A stretch of DNA of 64,000 bases. Origin: Fen-1254 sp963778945. GTDB lineage: Bacteria; Bacteroidota; Ignavibacteria; UBA10030. The stretch is from contig CAVZWL010000007.1 in assembly GCA_963778945.1 (NCBI GenBank), positions 62,001 through 126,000 on the forward strand, given 5' to 3'. Under the pieces are notes generated by a model. It made no database searches. It was given only the letters and a program-made list of their open reading frames with translations, and was not told the DNA's origin. The position numbers and the translations under genes were made by a program. Shown one piece after another: positions 1-10,366 of this stretch; the stretch's first letter is position 1, and the number at the start of each line of letters is the position of its first letter.

Positions 1-992
1 CAAAGAATGGTGAATCCGTATCGTTCGATCAGCATCTCACCGCAGGAGGGGCAGTACGTATTTTCGAGATTACGCGTTTGTCCCGGAAGATTTCCGGCAT
101 AGACAAAATGCAGTCCCTGGTTCAATCCGATCTCCGCCGCTCTGAAGAGCGCGGATGCCGGAGTATATTCTTTTTCAGCTTTCATGGTATAATCTTCGTG
201 ATACGCCGTGACGTGCCACGGGATATCCGGCGATACGGAATGAATGAATTGTGCGATGTCGGTCAATTCTTCAGCCGAATCGTTCATTCCCGGTATGATC
301 AGCGTAACGATTTCCACCCATATCTTCCGCCGGTGCAGCGACGAAATCGTATCCAGTACATGCTGCAAAACGCCTCCCATGCGCGCGTACGATTTTTGCG
401 TAAATGCTTTCAAGTCTACTTTGTAAAGATCGATCCACGGCGCGAGATAATCCAATACTTCTTCCGTGCCGTTGCCGTTGGAAACGTATGAAGTCGCCAG
501 TCCGGCCTGCTTTGCGATTTTAAAAATTTCCACTGCCCATTCAGATGTAATGAGCGGTTCGTTATATGTGCTGGTGACAACACGGGCATTGTGCCGGAGG
601 GCAAGCCGGACAATTTCTTCCGCATCGATCTCTTCGATAGATGAGACGGCATGCGGATCGCGGAGAGCCTGCGACGTAATCCAGTTCTGACAGAAGGGAC
701 AGTGATAATCGCAGCCAAGCATGCCGAAACTTAAGGCCTTGCTTCCCGGATATGCATGAAAGAACGGCTTCTTTTCTATCGGATCGAGCGCAATGCCTCC
801 CGTATAGCCGAAGGGAACGAAGAGAATGCCTTCCCGGTTAAAGCGAATTTTGCAAATGCCGTCTTTTCCAGGCGGAATTTTGCAGCGATGTCCGCATGCA
901 TAACATTGCAGCCAGGCATTCGGCAGAGGGATGTACAATTCTCCTTTTTGCGTATGACGCGCCAATATGTTTTTCAGATCCATATTTTCCAT
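1..992 (-). CDS. amrS: AmmeMemoRadiSam-type radical SAM enzyme, 3' end cut by window edge
   Basis: The frame is open without interruption from an ATG at 992 down to the left edge, about 330 residues, and the C-terminus lies outside. The radical SAM cluster motif is visible as GCDYHCPFCQNW (CX3CX2C) near residue 90, preceded by a cysteine-rich N-terminal segment CYACGHRC. Later blocks include TSTYNEPLI, YKVDLKAFT and EIVTLIIPGMND, typical of the pyruvate-formate-lyase-activase-like family (COG1180) that partners MEMO and AMMECR1 proteins. The substrate of this family is not firmly established. A GAGG about 10 bases upstream supports the start. It diverges from addA; any partner genes would lie to the left. 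Confidence 0.85.
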   Translation of the reverse strand, partial: MENMDLKNILARHTQKGELYIPLPNAWLQCYACGHRCKIPPGKDGICKIRFNREGILFVPFGYTGGIALDPIEKKPFFHAYPGSKALSFGMLGCDYHCPFCQNWITSQALRDPHAVSSIEEIDAEEIVRLALRHNARVVTSTYNEPLITSEWAVEIFKIAKQAGLATSYVSNGNGTEEVLDYLAPWIDLYKVDLKAFTQKSYARMGGVLQHVLDTISSLHRRKIWVEIVTLIIPGMNDSAEELTDIAQFIHSVSPDIPWHVTAYHEDYTMKAEKEYTPASALFRAAEIGLNQGLHFVYAGNLPGQTRNLENTYCPSCGEMLIERYGFTIL

Positions 993-1056
993 CTCACATG
1001 CCTCAAAGTAGCGAGTTTGATGACATATGTCAAGCCATGAGAAAAAAGGGTGAATA

Positions 1057-4000
1057 TTGATAAAAGACCCGCGTCAAAGCAGGATGTCTTTTCAAAGAAG
1101 ATTTGATTCAATCGTCAAATCTCCCGACCTTTTTACAGCCGATCCGGCAAACACAATGTCAAGCATTATTCCAATAGAGAACGAACTTCATTTTCCAGAC
1201 TTTACACTGGTCTCCGCATCTGCGGGATCGGGAAAAACGCACGCCCTTGCATTCCGCATTCTCCGGCTTTTACTTTCGGAGAAAAACGGACGGAACGATC
1301 TTCGTAATCTTCTTGCTATGACATTCACAAAGAACGCCGCGGCAGAAATGCGTCAGCGCGTTATAAAATACCTCAAGCAAGCCGCGTTCGGCGATCCGGA
1401 AACACTCGAGCAGCTTCGCAGCTTGCTGCCTCTCACGGACGACGTTCTTCGACGGCGAGCGCGTGCGCGCGTGGATGAGATACTGGACCGCTATACGGAT
1501 TTTCAAATTCAGACCATCGACAGTTTTCTTGCGCATGTATTCCGGGCATCGGCTCTTGAACTCGGATTTGCACCGCAGTCCGCTGTCTCCATTAAGGATA
1601 CGGCAATGATCGAAGAAGCGTTCCAGGAATTCCTGAAGTCAGTTATAGAGAGCGGCGAGACAGCGCTCTTAGAAAGTCTTGTCCGGCAGATGACGGAAGG
1701 TCAGTCCAGCAGCGCAAAATTTCTCTGGGACCCGTACGAACAACTCCGGAAAAAAACGATTGAATTGTTCACACATCTTCTAACGCTTTCACAGGAACCT
1801 CTTCCGGCGGAAAAAGGTGCGGAGATAAAAGAACTTTTGCGGAAAGATTTTCTAAAAGCAGTCGAGGCGCTGAACGGTGTTGCAGAGGAATCGGGATTTG
1901 AGAAATCTAAAGAATTTGTAAAGATATTGGAATCGGTTAAAAAGAGTGACTTCGATGAATCTATGGGAAAAGTCATCAAGAAACCGATCAACAAGGGCAA
2001 GTCGAAGGGGAAAAATTTCGAGGAATGGAATGAAAGATGTTTAGAATATGCTGAAGCGGCGAACGATGTTTCCCGCCGGTGGGTGGAGCTCCGGTGCCGT
2101 CAGTATTACCGCCCCTATCTGCAAACGCATGAGCTGCTTGTGCGCAACCTGGAAACGATACAGCGCCGCCGCGGAGAAATCTCCGTCGGCAGTGTGACAA
2201 AAAAACTTGCAGAGTATATTTCCGCCGATTGCGTTCCGGAGCTGTACCTGCATCTCGGCGAGGAAATTGTTCATTACTGCATCGATGAATTTCAGGACAC
2301 GTCTCCGATCCAATGGCGTAGTCTTTATCCGCTCTTAGAGAACGCCCTCTCGCAGGGCGGCAGCATCTTTGTCGTCGGCGATACCAAGCAGTCCATCTTC
2401 TCATTCCGCGGAGCTGACTGGCGGATTATGAAGCATCTGGCAGAAGAGGATATATTTCCATCAGCGCCGGTTCGAAAAGAAACGCTGGAAACAAATTACC
2501 GAAGCAGGGAAGAGATCGTAGAGTTCAACCGGAAAATTTTTCAGGATATACTGCCAGTAAAAGAAGATCCGGCCGTGACGAGCGCCAGCGGTCTTTCCAC
2601 ATATAAGCAGAAGGTTCACGAGGCCTACAAAAGCAGGGGATATGTCGAGCGCGTCGTAATTTCCGCCGGAGAACCGGAAGACGTCGAGCGTAAAGCGATC
2701 TTAGATATTTTAACCGGCTGCTGCGATCGCGGCTATGCTCTGCGTGATATTGCCGTTATAACGCCGAAAAACGACGCCGTGACGAAAATCAGCGGCTGGC
2801 TGAACGAATCCGGTATACCGTTTATTTCCTACAGCAGTTTGGACATCAGAAGCCGCAAAATGACAGGCGAATTAATTGCACTCCTGAAATTCCTGGATTC
2901 CCCCATCGACGATCTTTCGTTCGCCGCGTTTATCCTTGGCAGCGTTCTTCAAGCCGCTTTGAGCGGGGATCTGCAAACGGCACAGCCGCAAGCGTCATCA
3001 GCCGCAAGCGCGTCGAACGAGGCTGCATGAGTTCATACGTTCGATCCGGAATGATACGCACAGCCGCGGTGCGCTCTACAGGGAATTTAAGCAGGAGTTT
3101 CCGGAAATCTGGGACAGGTATTTTGCGGATTTGTTCAGATTAACCGGCTACCTGCCGCTGTACGATCTTGTCGTGGAAATCGTTAAGACGTTCAGGATTT
3201 TCCAAAATCTTCCGGAAGAAGAAGGGACGCTTGCGCGGTTTTTGGAAACAGTCAAGGAATTCGAGAACAGCGGCGAGAACAGTTTAAAAGACTTTTTGAT
3301 GTTCGCCGGCGATGAGGACGACGATTCGCAGTGGACGATAGATATTCCGGAGGATACGAATGCCGTACGCGTGATGACCATACACAAATCCAAAGGACTC
3401 GGGTTCCGCATCGCCGTCGTCGTGTTGTATGATTCGCGCTCAAAATATGACAATCTGTTCGCCGAAGAACGGGACGACGGAATCGTGCTGCTTCATATTA
3501 CGAGCAAAGAAAAAGAAGTTTCGACAAAGCTGAATGCCATTTACACCGAACAGCGCAACCGCGAAAAGGTAGACGGTTTGAATCAGCTTTATGTCGCTCT
3601 CACGAGAGCGGGAGAGGAAATGTACGTTGTCAATATTTTGGCAGATAAAATAGATCGATCCGTCCGCATATTTTCCCGGAATCCGGATCGCCTGCAGAAC
3701 GCAAGACGAAGGCAGAATCTGGACATCATAACGAACAGCCGGAAGCGGAAATTTTGCATACTTCGGAGACGATCAAATTCTCCGGCGGAAGCGAGGAACC
3801 GCTCCGATGGGCGGAACGGCGGCGCGGCGACGAATTGCATGCCGCGCTTTCACATCTGGAATTTTTAGAAACAAACATTGAATCGCAGATCGAAGCATTA
3901 TGCGAAAAATATATGGATCCGAATTCACCGCCGGCAAAAGAAAACGATTCTGTTTCGACGCTTTTGAAATTCATCAAGAACGAATCGATCCGGCCGTTCT

Positions 4001-4259
4001 TCGATCGCCGGGAAGGCCGCCGTGTTTGGAACGAATGGGAATGCACTACTGCCGACGGGAAGGTTGTTCCGGATGGACCGGGTCATCGTTGATCCGGCGG
4101 AAGTCGTCGTTGTGGACTTCAAAACCGGCGGAGATAAAGACAATTACACGGATCAGATTCGGCAGGTACATGAAAATTCTCAAAGAGATTTATCCGGAAA
4201 AAAAGGTCAGCGGAGCGTTAGCGTTTATCGACAGGAATTACGTGAGGCAGATACAATGA
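1057..4259 (+). CDS. addA: AddA/RecB-like helicase-nuclease, frameshifted
   Basis: UvrD-family helicase of an AddAB-type double-strand-break repair complex. Walker A SASAGSGKT (residues 53-61), the DEFQDT box, VVGDTKQSIFSFRG, TNYRS, MTIHKSKGLGF and LYVALTRA appear in order. The C-terminal RecB-type nuclease motif MDRVIVD...VVDFKTG follows. The gene is spread over several frames. One-base insertions can be placed near 3660 (cc), 3676 (ccc), 4062 (gg) and 4165 (gg), plus one not precisely located between 2960 and 3010. Removing one base at each restores a continuous protein ending in FIDRNYVRQIQ. The TTG at 1057 follows AAGGGTG; ATGs at 1084 and 1156 are alternatives. It overlaps addB by ATGA. 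Confidence 0.8.
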
Positions 4260-7130
4260 GCACGACAGTCGTCATCGATGCTCATGAAGATCTTATCGCG
4301 GAAGTGATACGGCAGCTCGGACCGGTCGGTGAAGATCTGTCCGGAACGATGATCGTTTTTCCGGGCAAACGTCCCGCGCATTTTGTCCGTAAGCACATCG
4401 GAAGCATACTCAAAAAAAGCTTCATTCCGCCTCAAATCGTTTCCATCGACGATTTTGTTCAGCGCCTGTGCGCTGTCAAAACCGGACGCGAATCCCGGCC
4501 GCAATTATCCGATATCGATGCTGTTGCAATTCTTTATGGAATCCATTCAAAGTCCGAACGCCCGATCGGCGGCGGACAATTCCGCTCGCTCGACGATTTT
4601 TTTGCCGTCGGCATAAAGCTTTATTCCGAGTTGGAAGAACTCAAATTGACCGGCAGCAGCGCGGATCATATTCAGAAGGTTATCGAGGGACTTCCGGCCG
4701 GAAGGCTGCAATCTTTAGGGGAGTATTATACTGCATTCTACGAGGAGATCGAACGCCGGTCATTCACGACGCGTGCGATGCAATACCTTGAATCTGTCGA
4801 TGCTGTCGAAGCCGGCGCATGGCCGGATGTGCGGAGGCTTGTCGTTGCCGGATTTTTTGCACTGACCAAAACTGAACAGCGGTTGTTCCTTTTACTGAGG
4901 CAAAGGGAAGACACAATATTTATTTTTCAAAAGACAGCAGGGGAAGAACAACCATGGAAAGATGCCGGATCCGCACATGAAGAAAAGTCCGGAATAAAAT
5001 CGGATAGGGAGCCGGAACCGGAAAGGATCTCCGCTCCTGAGATTACATATACAAAAGCTTCCGATGTGCATGGTCAGGTTTTTGCACTGGCACAGGCGCT
5101 CAAGGATAGACGGGAGAAGGGGGAAGTTCTGGACGAAAAAACGGTAATCGTCCTGCCCGATCCGGAATCGCTCTTTCCGCTTGTGCATCAAGCGCTGCCG
5201 CCGTTTAAGGAAGAAGAATACAACATTGCACTCGGTTATCCGCTCTCCCGGACTCCCATCTTCGGTTTTCTGCAGGACCTGCTTGCACTTGCCGCCGCAT
5301 CGCAGGACGGTGCGTATCCGGCAAGTTCGTATATCCGGTTTGTCCTGCATCCCTATGTAAAGAACATCCGCTTTGAACAGCGTGCGGACGTGACGCGTAT
5401 ATTGTTCCATGAAATAGAAAAACATCTTGCCGGGGAAACGAATCTCGGCACTATCCGGCTGGAAGAATTAGAGGAACGGAATAAAATATTTACCGATGCA
5501 GCCAGCGTTCTTTCCGGAGACGAAGGAGATATCGATTTCAGAGCATTGCAGAAACATCTCAAGAACATTCACGACCGGACGATCCGGCCGCTCCGGTTTA
5601 CACCGGATATGACCATAGGTTCGTTCGCGTCTGTTTTAATCGAATTATTGAACTTTGTCTATGATACAAGCACTGCCAACGTCCATCCGTTTTTCCGGAG
5701 ATATGCGGAACGAATGCTGGAAACGCTGGACAGTGTACGCAGATCGCTTTTGGCGGATTTGAAGTTCCGGGAACCGGCAGGATATGCAAATTTTATTCAG
5801 ACCTACATTGCCGCAGTCGATGTTCCGTTTGCCGGAACGCCGCTCAACGGCTTGCAGGTACTTGGACTTTTAGAAACGCGCAGCATACGGTTCAGGACAG
5901 TGTATTTCATGGACGTAAACGAGGGGATTCTGCCCGGCGCGCAGGGGCAGGACATGATGCTCCCGCAAAAACTCCGCCGTCAGCTCGGTATGGAAACGTA
6001 TAGAGACCGGGAAAAACTGACGGAGCATTATTTTCGCATATTATTGCAAGGAGCGAAAGAAGTTCATCTTTTCTTTTCAGAGTCCCGTTCGGGTCAAAAA
6101 GAGCGGAGCCGCTTCATACAAAAAATGCTCTGGCGCAATGAACGGGAAGCGCAAAAATTGATCGGTGATGCGAACGTGAAGACGGTGCGGTATAAGGTCC
6201 AGCTCACCGCCGGAAAACCGAAGAAATTTTCCAAAACTTCGCCAATGATGGAAACAATCCGCAAACTGCAATTCAGTGCAACGTCGCTGGATGCATACCT
6301 CCGGTGCGGATTAAAATTTTATTACTCCTCTGTTTTACGCCTGCGCGAGAAGCAGGAAGTTGAAGAGGAAATCGACAACCAGGATATCGGCGACATCGTG
6401 CATCAAATTCTCCATGAGATTGTCCGTCCGATGATGAACAAACTCATGACGACGGCGGCGCTGGACTGCGATCGAGTTAATTCCTATCATAGAGGAACAG
6501 TTCCGCCGGTACTTCGGCGACGCGCGGGGTGCGCGGGAATTCCTGATGCAGGGTCAAATTTTAAAACAAATGCAGGCATTTATAGATCATTATCAGATTC
6601 CGCTGATACAACGGGAGCAGATTGTACTGCTCGGCGCTGAAGATGAATTGCAGGCATCCATCAGGGATGTATCTTTCAGAGTGCGCACAGACCGAATTGA
6701 AAAGCGCGATGACAGGATTGTTATACTGGATTATAAAATTTCCAACTCTGCCGACCGGTACAGCATAAAGTTCTCAAAATTGCAGCCGGAGGAGCGAGAG
6801 ACATGGCCGGAAGCAATAGGATCTCTCCAGCTTCCGCTCTATATCATGGTTTATTCGACATTGCGAAACATACCGCCGGAAAAAATCTCCGCCGCCTATT
6901 TGCTTCTGGGGAAACGCTCAATCGATATGGACATCGAATCCCCGCTTTATATCGACACCGAAGAAGCCCGTCAATGGCAGGGACAGATTGAAAATATTAT
7001 TTTTTCACTCGTCAGCGAAATCCGTAATCCCGATATCGATTTTTCTCCGACAACCGATTTTATGAAACAATGTCCCGGCTGTCCATATAAGGTAATGTGC
7101 GGAACGCAGTGGACGGGGAAAAGTTCTTAG
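4256..7130 (+). CDS. addB: AddB-like nuclease subunit, one frameshift
   Basis: PD-(D/E)XK exonuclease family protein and expected partner of the upstream AddA. It starts at the ATG of an ATGA overlap (MSTTVVIDAHEDL). The C-terminal third has the nuclease signature: LRCGLKFYY, then DIGDIVHQILHE, then VRTDRIEKRDDRIVILDYKI, and finally CPGCPYKVMC, whose cysteines resemble the iron-sulfur staple of AddB nucleases. The N-terminal half is a degenerate helicase-like region. A one-base insertion at ctggac (6463-6464) breaks the frame; removing one g gives LTAIELIPIIEEQF and joins the parts. The last two serine codons and the stop lie inside a heptanucleotide repeat. Confidence 0.8.
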
Positions 7131-7156
7131 TTCTTCGTGCGGAGTTCTTGGTGTTA
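7122..7156. repeat. degenerate heptanucleotide repeat (AGTTCTT family)
   Basis: Five consecutive 7-base units: agttctt, agttctt, cgtgcgg, agttctt, ggtgtta. Read on the other strand, the core unit is AAGAACT, the same as the long array at 42016-42112. The array begins inside addB and supplies its last codons and stop. Confidence 0.6.
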
Positions 7157-7295
7157 TAACTACGAACGATGTCTGCCAAAATGCACAGAGGGGAAAAGAT
7201 AGTTCACAGTTTTACCGCTACAAATCGACAGAATCCTTAAAATAACGTCCATTCACTGTAAATCGCTCGCGGTGCTTTTGGGACTTTTTTGACAA

Positions 7296-7312
7296 CCACC
7301 TTACGAAGGTGG
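7296..7312. other. short perfect hairpin in the addB to dcp spacer
   Basis: CCACCTT, loop acg, AAGGTGG: seven perfect pairs. On the plus strand no T-run follows directly, so its role is unclear; on the minus strand a run of A precedes it. The rest of the 387-base spacer (7131-7517) has no convincing gene. A second possible stem pairs TGCAGGAC (about 7370) with gtcctgta (about 7390), flanked by further partial pairing of CAAG blocks, so the spacer RNA could be structured. Confidence 0.35.
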
Positions 7313-7517
7313 GGAATATTTTACTGGAGGGTCAGCGAAAGATTCTTCAAGGCAAGGAAGAAAAAGCTGCAGGACAAAAGACGATAAGTCCTGTAGGCTT
7401 CTCATATCTTTTCTTGCAACTTTTCTTTATTAAGGTTAGTTTGTTCTGTGATGATGCAAAATCCATTGAGGAAATTTATTCGGCATTGCAGCGCCGATTT
7501 TTTGAGGAGAATGTTTT

Positions 7518-9704
7518 ATGAAATCTTTTTTCCGGACGGTATTCGTTTTCGTGTGTATGGTTAGTCTGACCTCGGCTTCCGGTCTATGGCAGCCGGATTC
7601 ATTTCAATTCAACACAGCCGGGCCCGCTGCGGCAGCGGATACGAGCGCTCACGGTTTTTCCAGTGCGAATCCGTTTGCAGCACCGAGCCCCCTTCTCTAT
7701 CAGGCGCCGCCGTTCGATAAAATTCATGATGCCGACTATAAGCCTGCCATCGATGAGGGGATAAGGCTGCAATTGGCTGAGTTCGAGAAGATTGCCTCCG
7801 ATGCGTCGTCGCCGACATTCGAGAATACCATCATTGCCCTGGAGCGTTCCGGCGCACTCCTCACACGCGCAGCGAAAGTGTTTTTCATGATCGTTCAGGC
7901 GAATGCGGACGACGAGCTTCAGAACGTGCGGTCAGAGGAAGCGCCGAAACTCGCAGCCCTGAACGATGCAATGTATCTCAACGACAAATTATTCCAGCGT
8001 GTAAAGACGGTCTATGACCGCCGGGAGATCCTTCCATTGGATCCGGTTCAAAAGTTTTTGGTCAAGCGGTACTATATCGATTTTGTGCGGTCGGGTGCCC
8101 TTCTTCCGGAATCGGATAAGGCAAAACTCCGCATCCTCAATCAGGAAGAAGCAACACTCATGACTGATTTTCAGAATAAACTTCTCGCTGCAACAAAAAC
8201 GGGCGGTCTCGTCATCGAGGATAAAAAATTTCTGGATGGTATGAGTGATGCCGAGATTGCCGCGGCTGCACAAGCGGCGCACGACCGCGGGCTCGAAGGA
8301 AAATGGGTGCTGCCGCTCCAAAATACCACACAGCAGCCTGCACAGGTTTCCTTGATTAACCGGTCGATACGGGAGAGGCTGTTCCGATCTTCAACAATGC
8401 GCGCCGAACGCGGCGACAGCAGCGATACGCGTGCGACGATTCTGCGTCTTGCAGCGCTTCGTACGGAGAGAGCAAAACTTCTCGGTTTCCAGAACTATGC
8501 GGCGTATTCGCTCGAAGATCAGATGGCGAAAACACCGGAAGCGGCAATCAAGCTTTTAACGGATCTCGTCCCGGCCTCGCTTGCGAAAGCGCGGAACGAA
8601 GCGGACAAAATGCAGAAACTGATCGACCGGCAGGCCGGCGGTTTCAAGATGGAGCCGTGGGATTGGCAGCACTATGCAGAAGAAGTGCGCAAAGCGGAAT
8701 ACGATCTGGACGAATCGCAAATCAAGCCGTATTTTGAGTTGAAACGCGTACTGGAAAATGGGGTCTTCTATGCCGCGAATAAATTGTACGGTCTGACATT
8801 CAAAGAACGGAAGGATCTGCCCGTCTATCATCCCGATGTGCGGGTGTTCGAAGTCTTCGACGAAAACGGAAATTCGACGGCGCTCTGGTACTGCGATTAC
8901 TTCAAGCGGGATAATAAAAGCGGCGGGGCGTGGGAAGATACGTTTGTTGACGGCACGGGTTTGTTGAACACGCAACCGGTAGTCTGCAATGTGGCCAACT
9001 TCACCAAGCCGGCTCCAGGCGAGCCCGCGCTGTTGAGTTATGACGAAGTAACGACGATGTTCCACGAATTCGGCCATGCGCTTCACGCTATGCTGACGAC
9101 AGGCGTATATCCCCGTCTGACCGGCACTAATGTCTCGCGGGATTTTGTAGAGTTCCCATCGCAGTTCAACGAGCATTGGGCATTGTACCCCGAAGTGTTT
9201 GCGCACTACGCCATGCATTATAAAACCGGCGTGCCGATGCCGCAGGCGCTGGTGGAAAAAATTCGAAAAACGAAAACATTCAATCAGGGATTTGCGACCA
9301 CTGAGTACATTGCAGCATCGCTTTTAGATATGGCCTGGCATACGATCGCACCCGGACAAACCGTGAATGACGTCGGCTCGTTTGAATCCGAAGCACTTAA
9401 GCGTTTCAACGTTTCTTATCCGCTTGTCCCTCCGCGGTACCGGTCTGCATACTTTGCACATATCTGGGGAGGCGGATATTCTGCAGGCTATTATTCGTAC
9501 CTGTGGAGCGAAGTTCTGGACGACGATGCATTCGCGTGGTTCGAAGAACACGGCGGTATGACGCGTGAAAACGGAAAACGCTTTAAGGAAATGATCCTCT
9601 CACGCGGCGGGTCGGAAGACGCCAATACGCTCTATCGCGCATTCCGCGGCCGAGATCCGGACGTGCATGCTTTAATCAGGGAGCGGGGTCTGGACGAAAA
9701 ATAG
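7518..9704 (+). CDS. dcp: exported M3 family peptidase (peptidyl-dipeptidase Dcp type)
   Basis: Zinc metallopeptidase of 728 residues, full length for the Dcp/oligopeptidase A family. The N-terminus MKSFFRTVFVFVCMVSLTSASG is a signal peptide, so it should act in the periplasm or be lipid- or surface-associated, cleaving dipeptides from the C-termini of peptides. The metal site HEFGHALH starts at His516, and the downstream FPSQFNEHW block supplies the third ligand region. The ATG follows TTGAGGAGAA, a good ribosome-binding site. It stands alone, between a long spacer and a strong terminator. No frameshift. Confidence 0.92.
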   Translation: MKSFFRTVFVFVCMVSLTSASGLWQPDSFQFNTAGPAAAADTSAHGFSSANPFAAPSPLLYQAPPFDKIHDADYKPAIDEGIRLQLAEFEKIASDASSPTFENTIIALERSGALLTRAAKVFFMIVQANADDELQNVRSEEAPKLAALNDAMYLNDKLFQRVKTVYDRREILPLDPVQKFLVKRYYIDFVRSGALLPESDKAKLRILNQEEATLMTDFQNKLLAATKTGGLVIEDKKFLDGMSDAEIAAAAQAAHDRGLEGKWVLPLQNTTQQPAQVSLINRSIRERLFRSSTMRAERGDSSDTRATILRLAALRTERAKLLGFQNYAAYSLEDQMAKTPEAAIKLLTDLVPASLAKARNEADKMQKLIDRQAGGFKMEPWDWQHYAEEVRKAEYDLDESQIKPYFELKRVLENGVFYAANKLYGLTFKERKDLPVYHPDVRVFEVFDENGNSTALWYCDYFKRDNKSGGAWEDTFVDGTGLLNTQPVVCNVANFTKPAPGEPALLSYDEVTTMFHEFGHALHAMLTTGVYPRLTGTNVSRDFVEFPSQFNEHWALYPEVFAHYAMHYKTGVPMPQALVEKIRKTKTFNQGFATTEYIAASLLDMAWHTIAPGQTVNDVGSFESEALKRFNVSYPLVPPRYRSAYFAHIWGGGYSAGYYSYLWSEVLDDDAFAWFEEHGGMTRENGKRFKEMILSRGGSEDANTLYRAFRGRDPDVHALIRERGLDEK

Positions 9705-9714
9705 ATAGGCAAAA

Positions 9715-9766
9715 AATAAGACCAATAGGTCTGGGAGGACTTATTGGTCTTATTGAGATGTTTTTT
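9715..9766 (+). terminator. rho-independent terminator after dcp
   Basis: A 17-base-pair stem (arms 9715-9731 and 9738-9754, one G-T pair), loop tgggag, followed a few bases later by six T. It isolates dcp from the mraZ operon promoter. Confidence 0.85.
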
Positions 9767-9803
9767 CCCTTCCGTTAAAATCCGTGTTTTTTTCATTATT
9801 CAC

Positions 9804-9831
9804 TTGACTTTCACTCCTATTTCTCTAAATT
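9804..9831 (+). promoter_or_regulatory. candidate promoter of the mraZ-led dcw operon
   Basis: TTGACT (9804-9809) and TAAATT (9826-9831) are separated by 16 bases, close to a sigma-70 -35/-10 pair. The region sits between the dcp terminator and the MraZ boxes. A TACTAT at 9831 with 21-base spacing is a weaker alternative. Confidence 0.45.
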
Positions 9832-9843
9832 ACTATATGCCGG

Positions 9844-9867
9844 TGGGGAAAAGTGGGGAATTAGGGG
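9844..9867 (+). promoter_or_regulatory. MraZ-type operator boxes
   Basis: Three GGGG-A elements follow one another: TGGGG at 9844, TGGGG at 9854, AGGGG at 9863. In bacteria where it has been studied, MraZ represses its own operon through TGGG-type direct repeats with about 10-base spacing just upstream of mraZ. Here the last spacing is nine rather than ten. The position next to mraZ makes autoregulation likely. Confidence 0.75.
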
Positions 9868-9908
9868 AAAATATTTTTCGACATTTTTTGAGGCAATAAT
9901 TTACAGAT

Positions 9909-10355
9909 ATGTCATCCTTTAAGGGCAGATATAGTTATTCCGTAGATGAAAAAGGACGTATTGCGCTTCCCGCGAAGCTTCGAAAAAATGTCGCTTCGAG
10001 CGCCAAAGGAAATTTTGTCATAACCCGCGGATTTGAAAAATGTCTCTATGTCTATCCGCAGGATGAATGGAATACGCTCGAACAAAACGTCCGCAATCTT
10101 TCTTTTCTTGACGCCAAACAACGCAATTTTAACCGGACTCTTTTCCAATGGGCGGCAGACTCTCAATTAGACAGCCAGTCCCGCATTACGGTGCAGCAAG
10201 ATTTGCTGGATTATGCAGGAATCAAAAACGAAGTGATTGTACTCGGCGTACTTGACCGCATTGAACTTTGGAGTCCGTCTGTGTACGATGAATTTCAAAA
10301 AATACAGCCGGTAACATACGAAACTGTCGCTGAACAAGTTTTTAAGCAGCAGTAG
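9909..10355 (+). CDS. mraZ: MraZ, transcriptional regulator of the dcw operon
   Basis: 148 residues with two AbrB-like half-sites. The first carries FKGRYSYSVDEKGRIALPAKLR and the second ADSQLDSQSRITVQQDLLDYAG, both typical of MraZ. It is a DNA-binding protein acting on the GGGG boxes immediately upstream. It is the first gene of the division and cell-wall cluster and is followed 11 bases later by rsmH. The frame is intact. Confidence 0.93.
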   Translation: MSSFKGRYSYSVDEKGRIALPAKLRKNVASSAKGNFVITRGFEKCLYVYPQDEWNTLEQNVRNLSFLDAKQRNFNRTLFQWAADSQLDSQSRITVQQDLLDYAGIKNEVIVLGVLDRIELWSPSVYDEFQKIQPVTYETVAEQVFKQQ

Positions 10356-10366
10356 AAAGTGTAAAC

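Noticed and set aside
7309..7521. 70-residue protein before dcp
   Set aside because: TTG start without a ribosome-binding site, overlap with dcp and with possible RNA stems, no family features.
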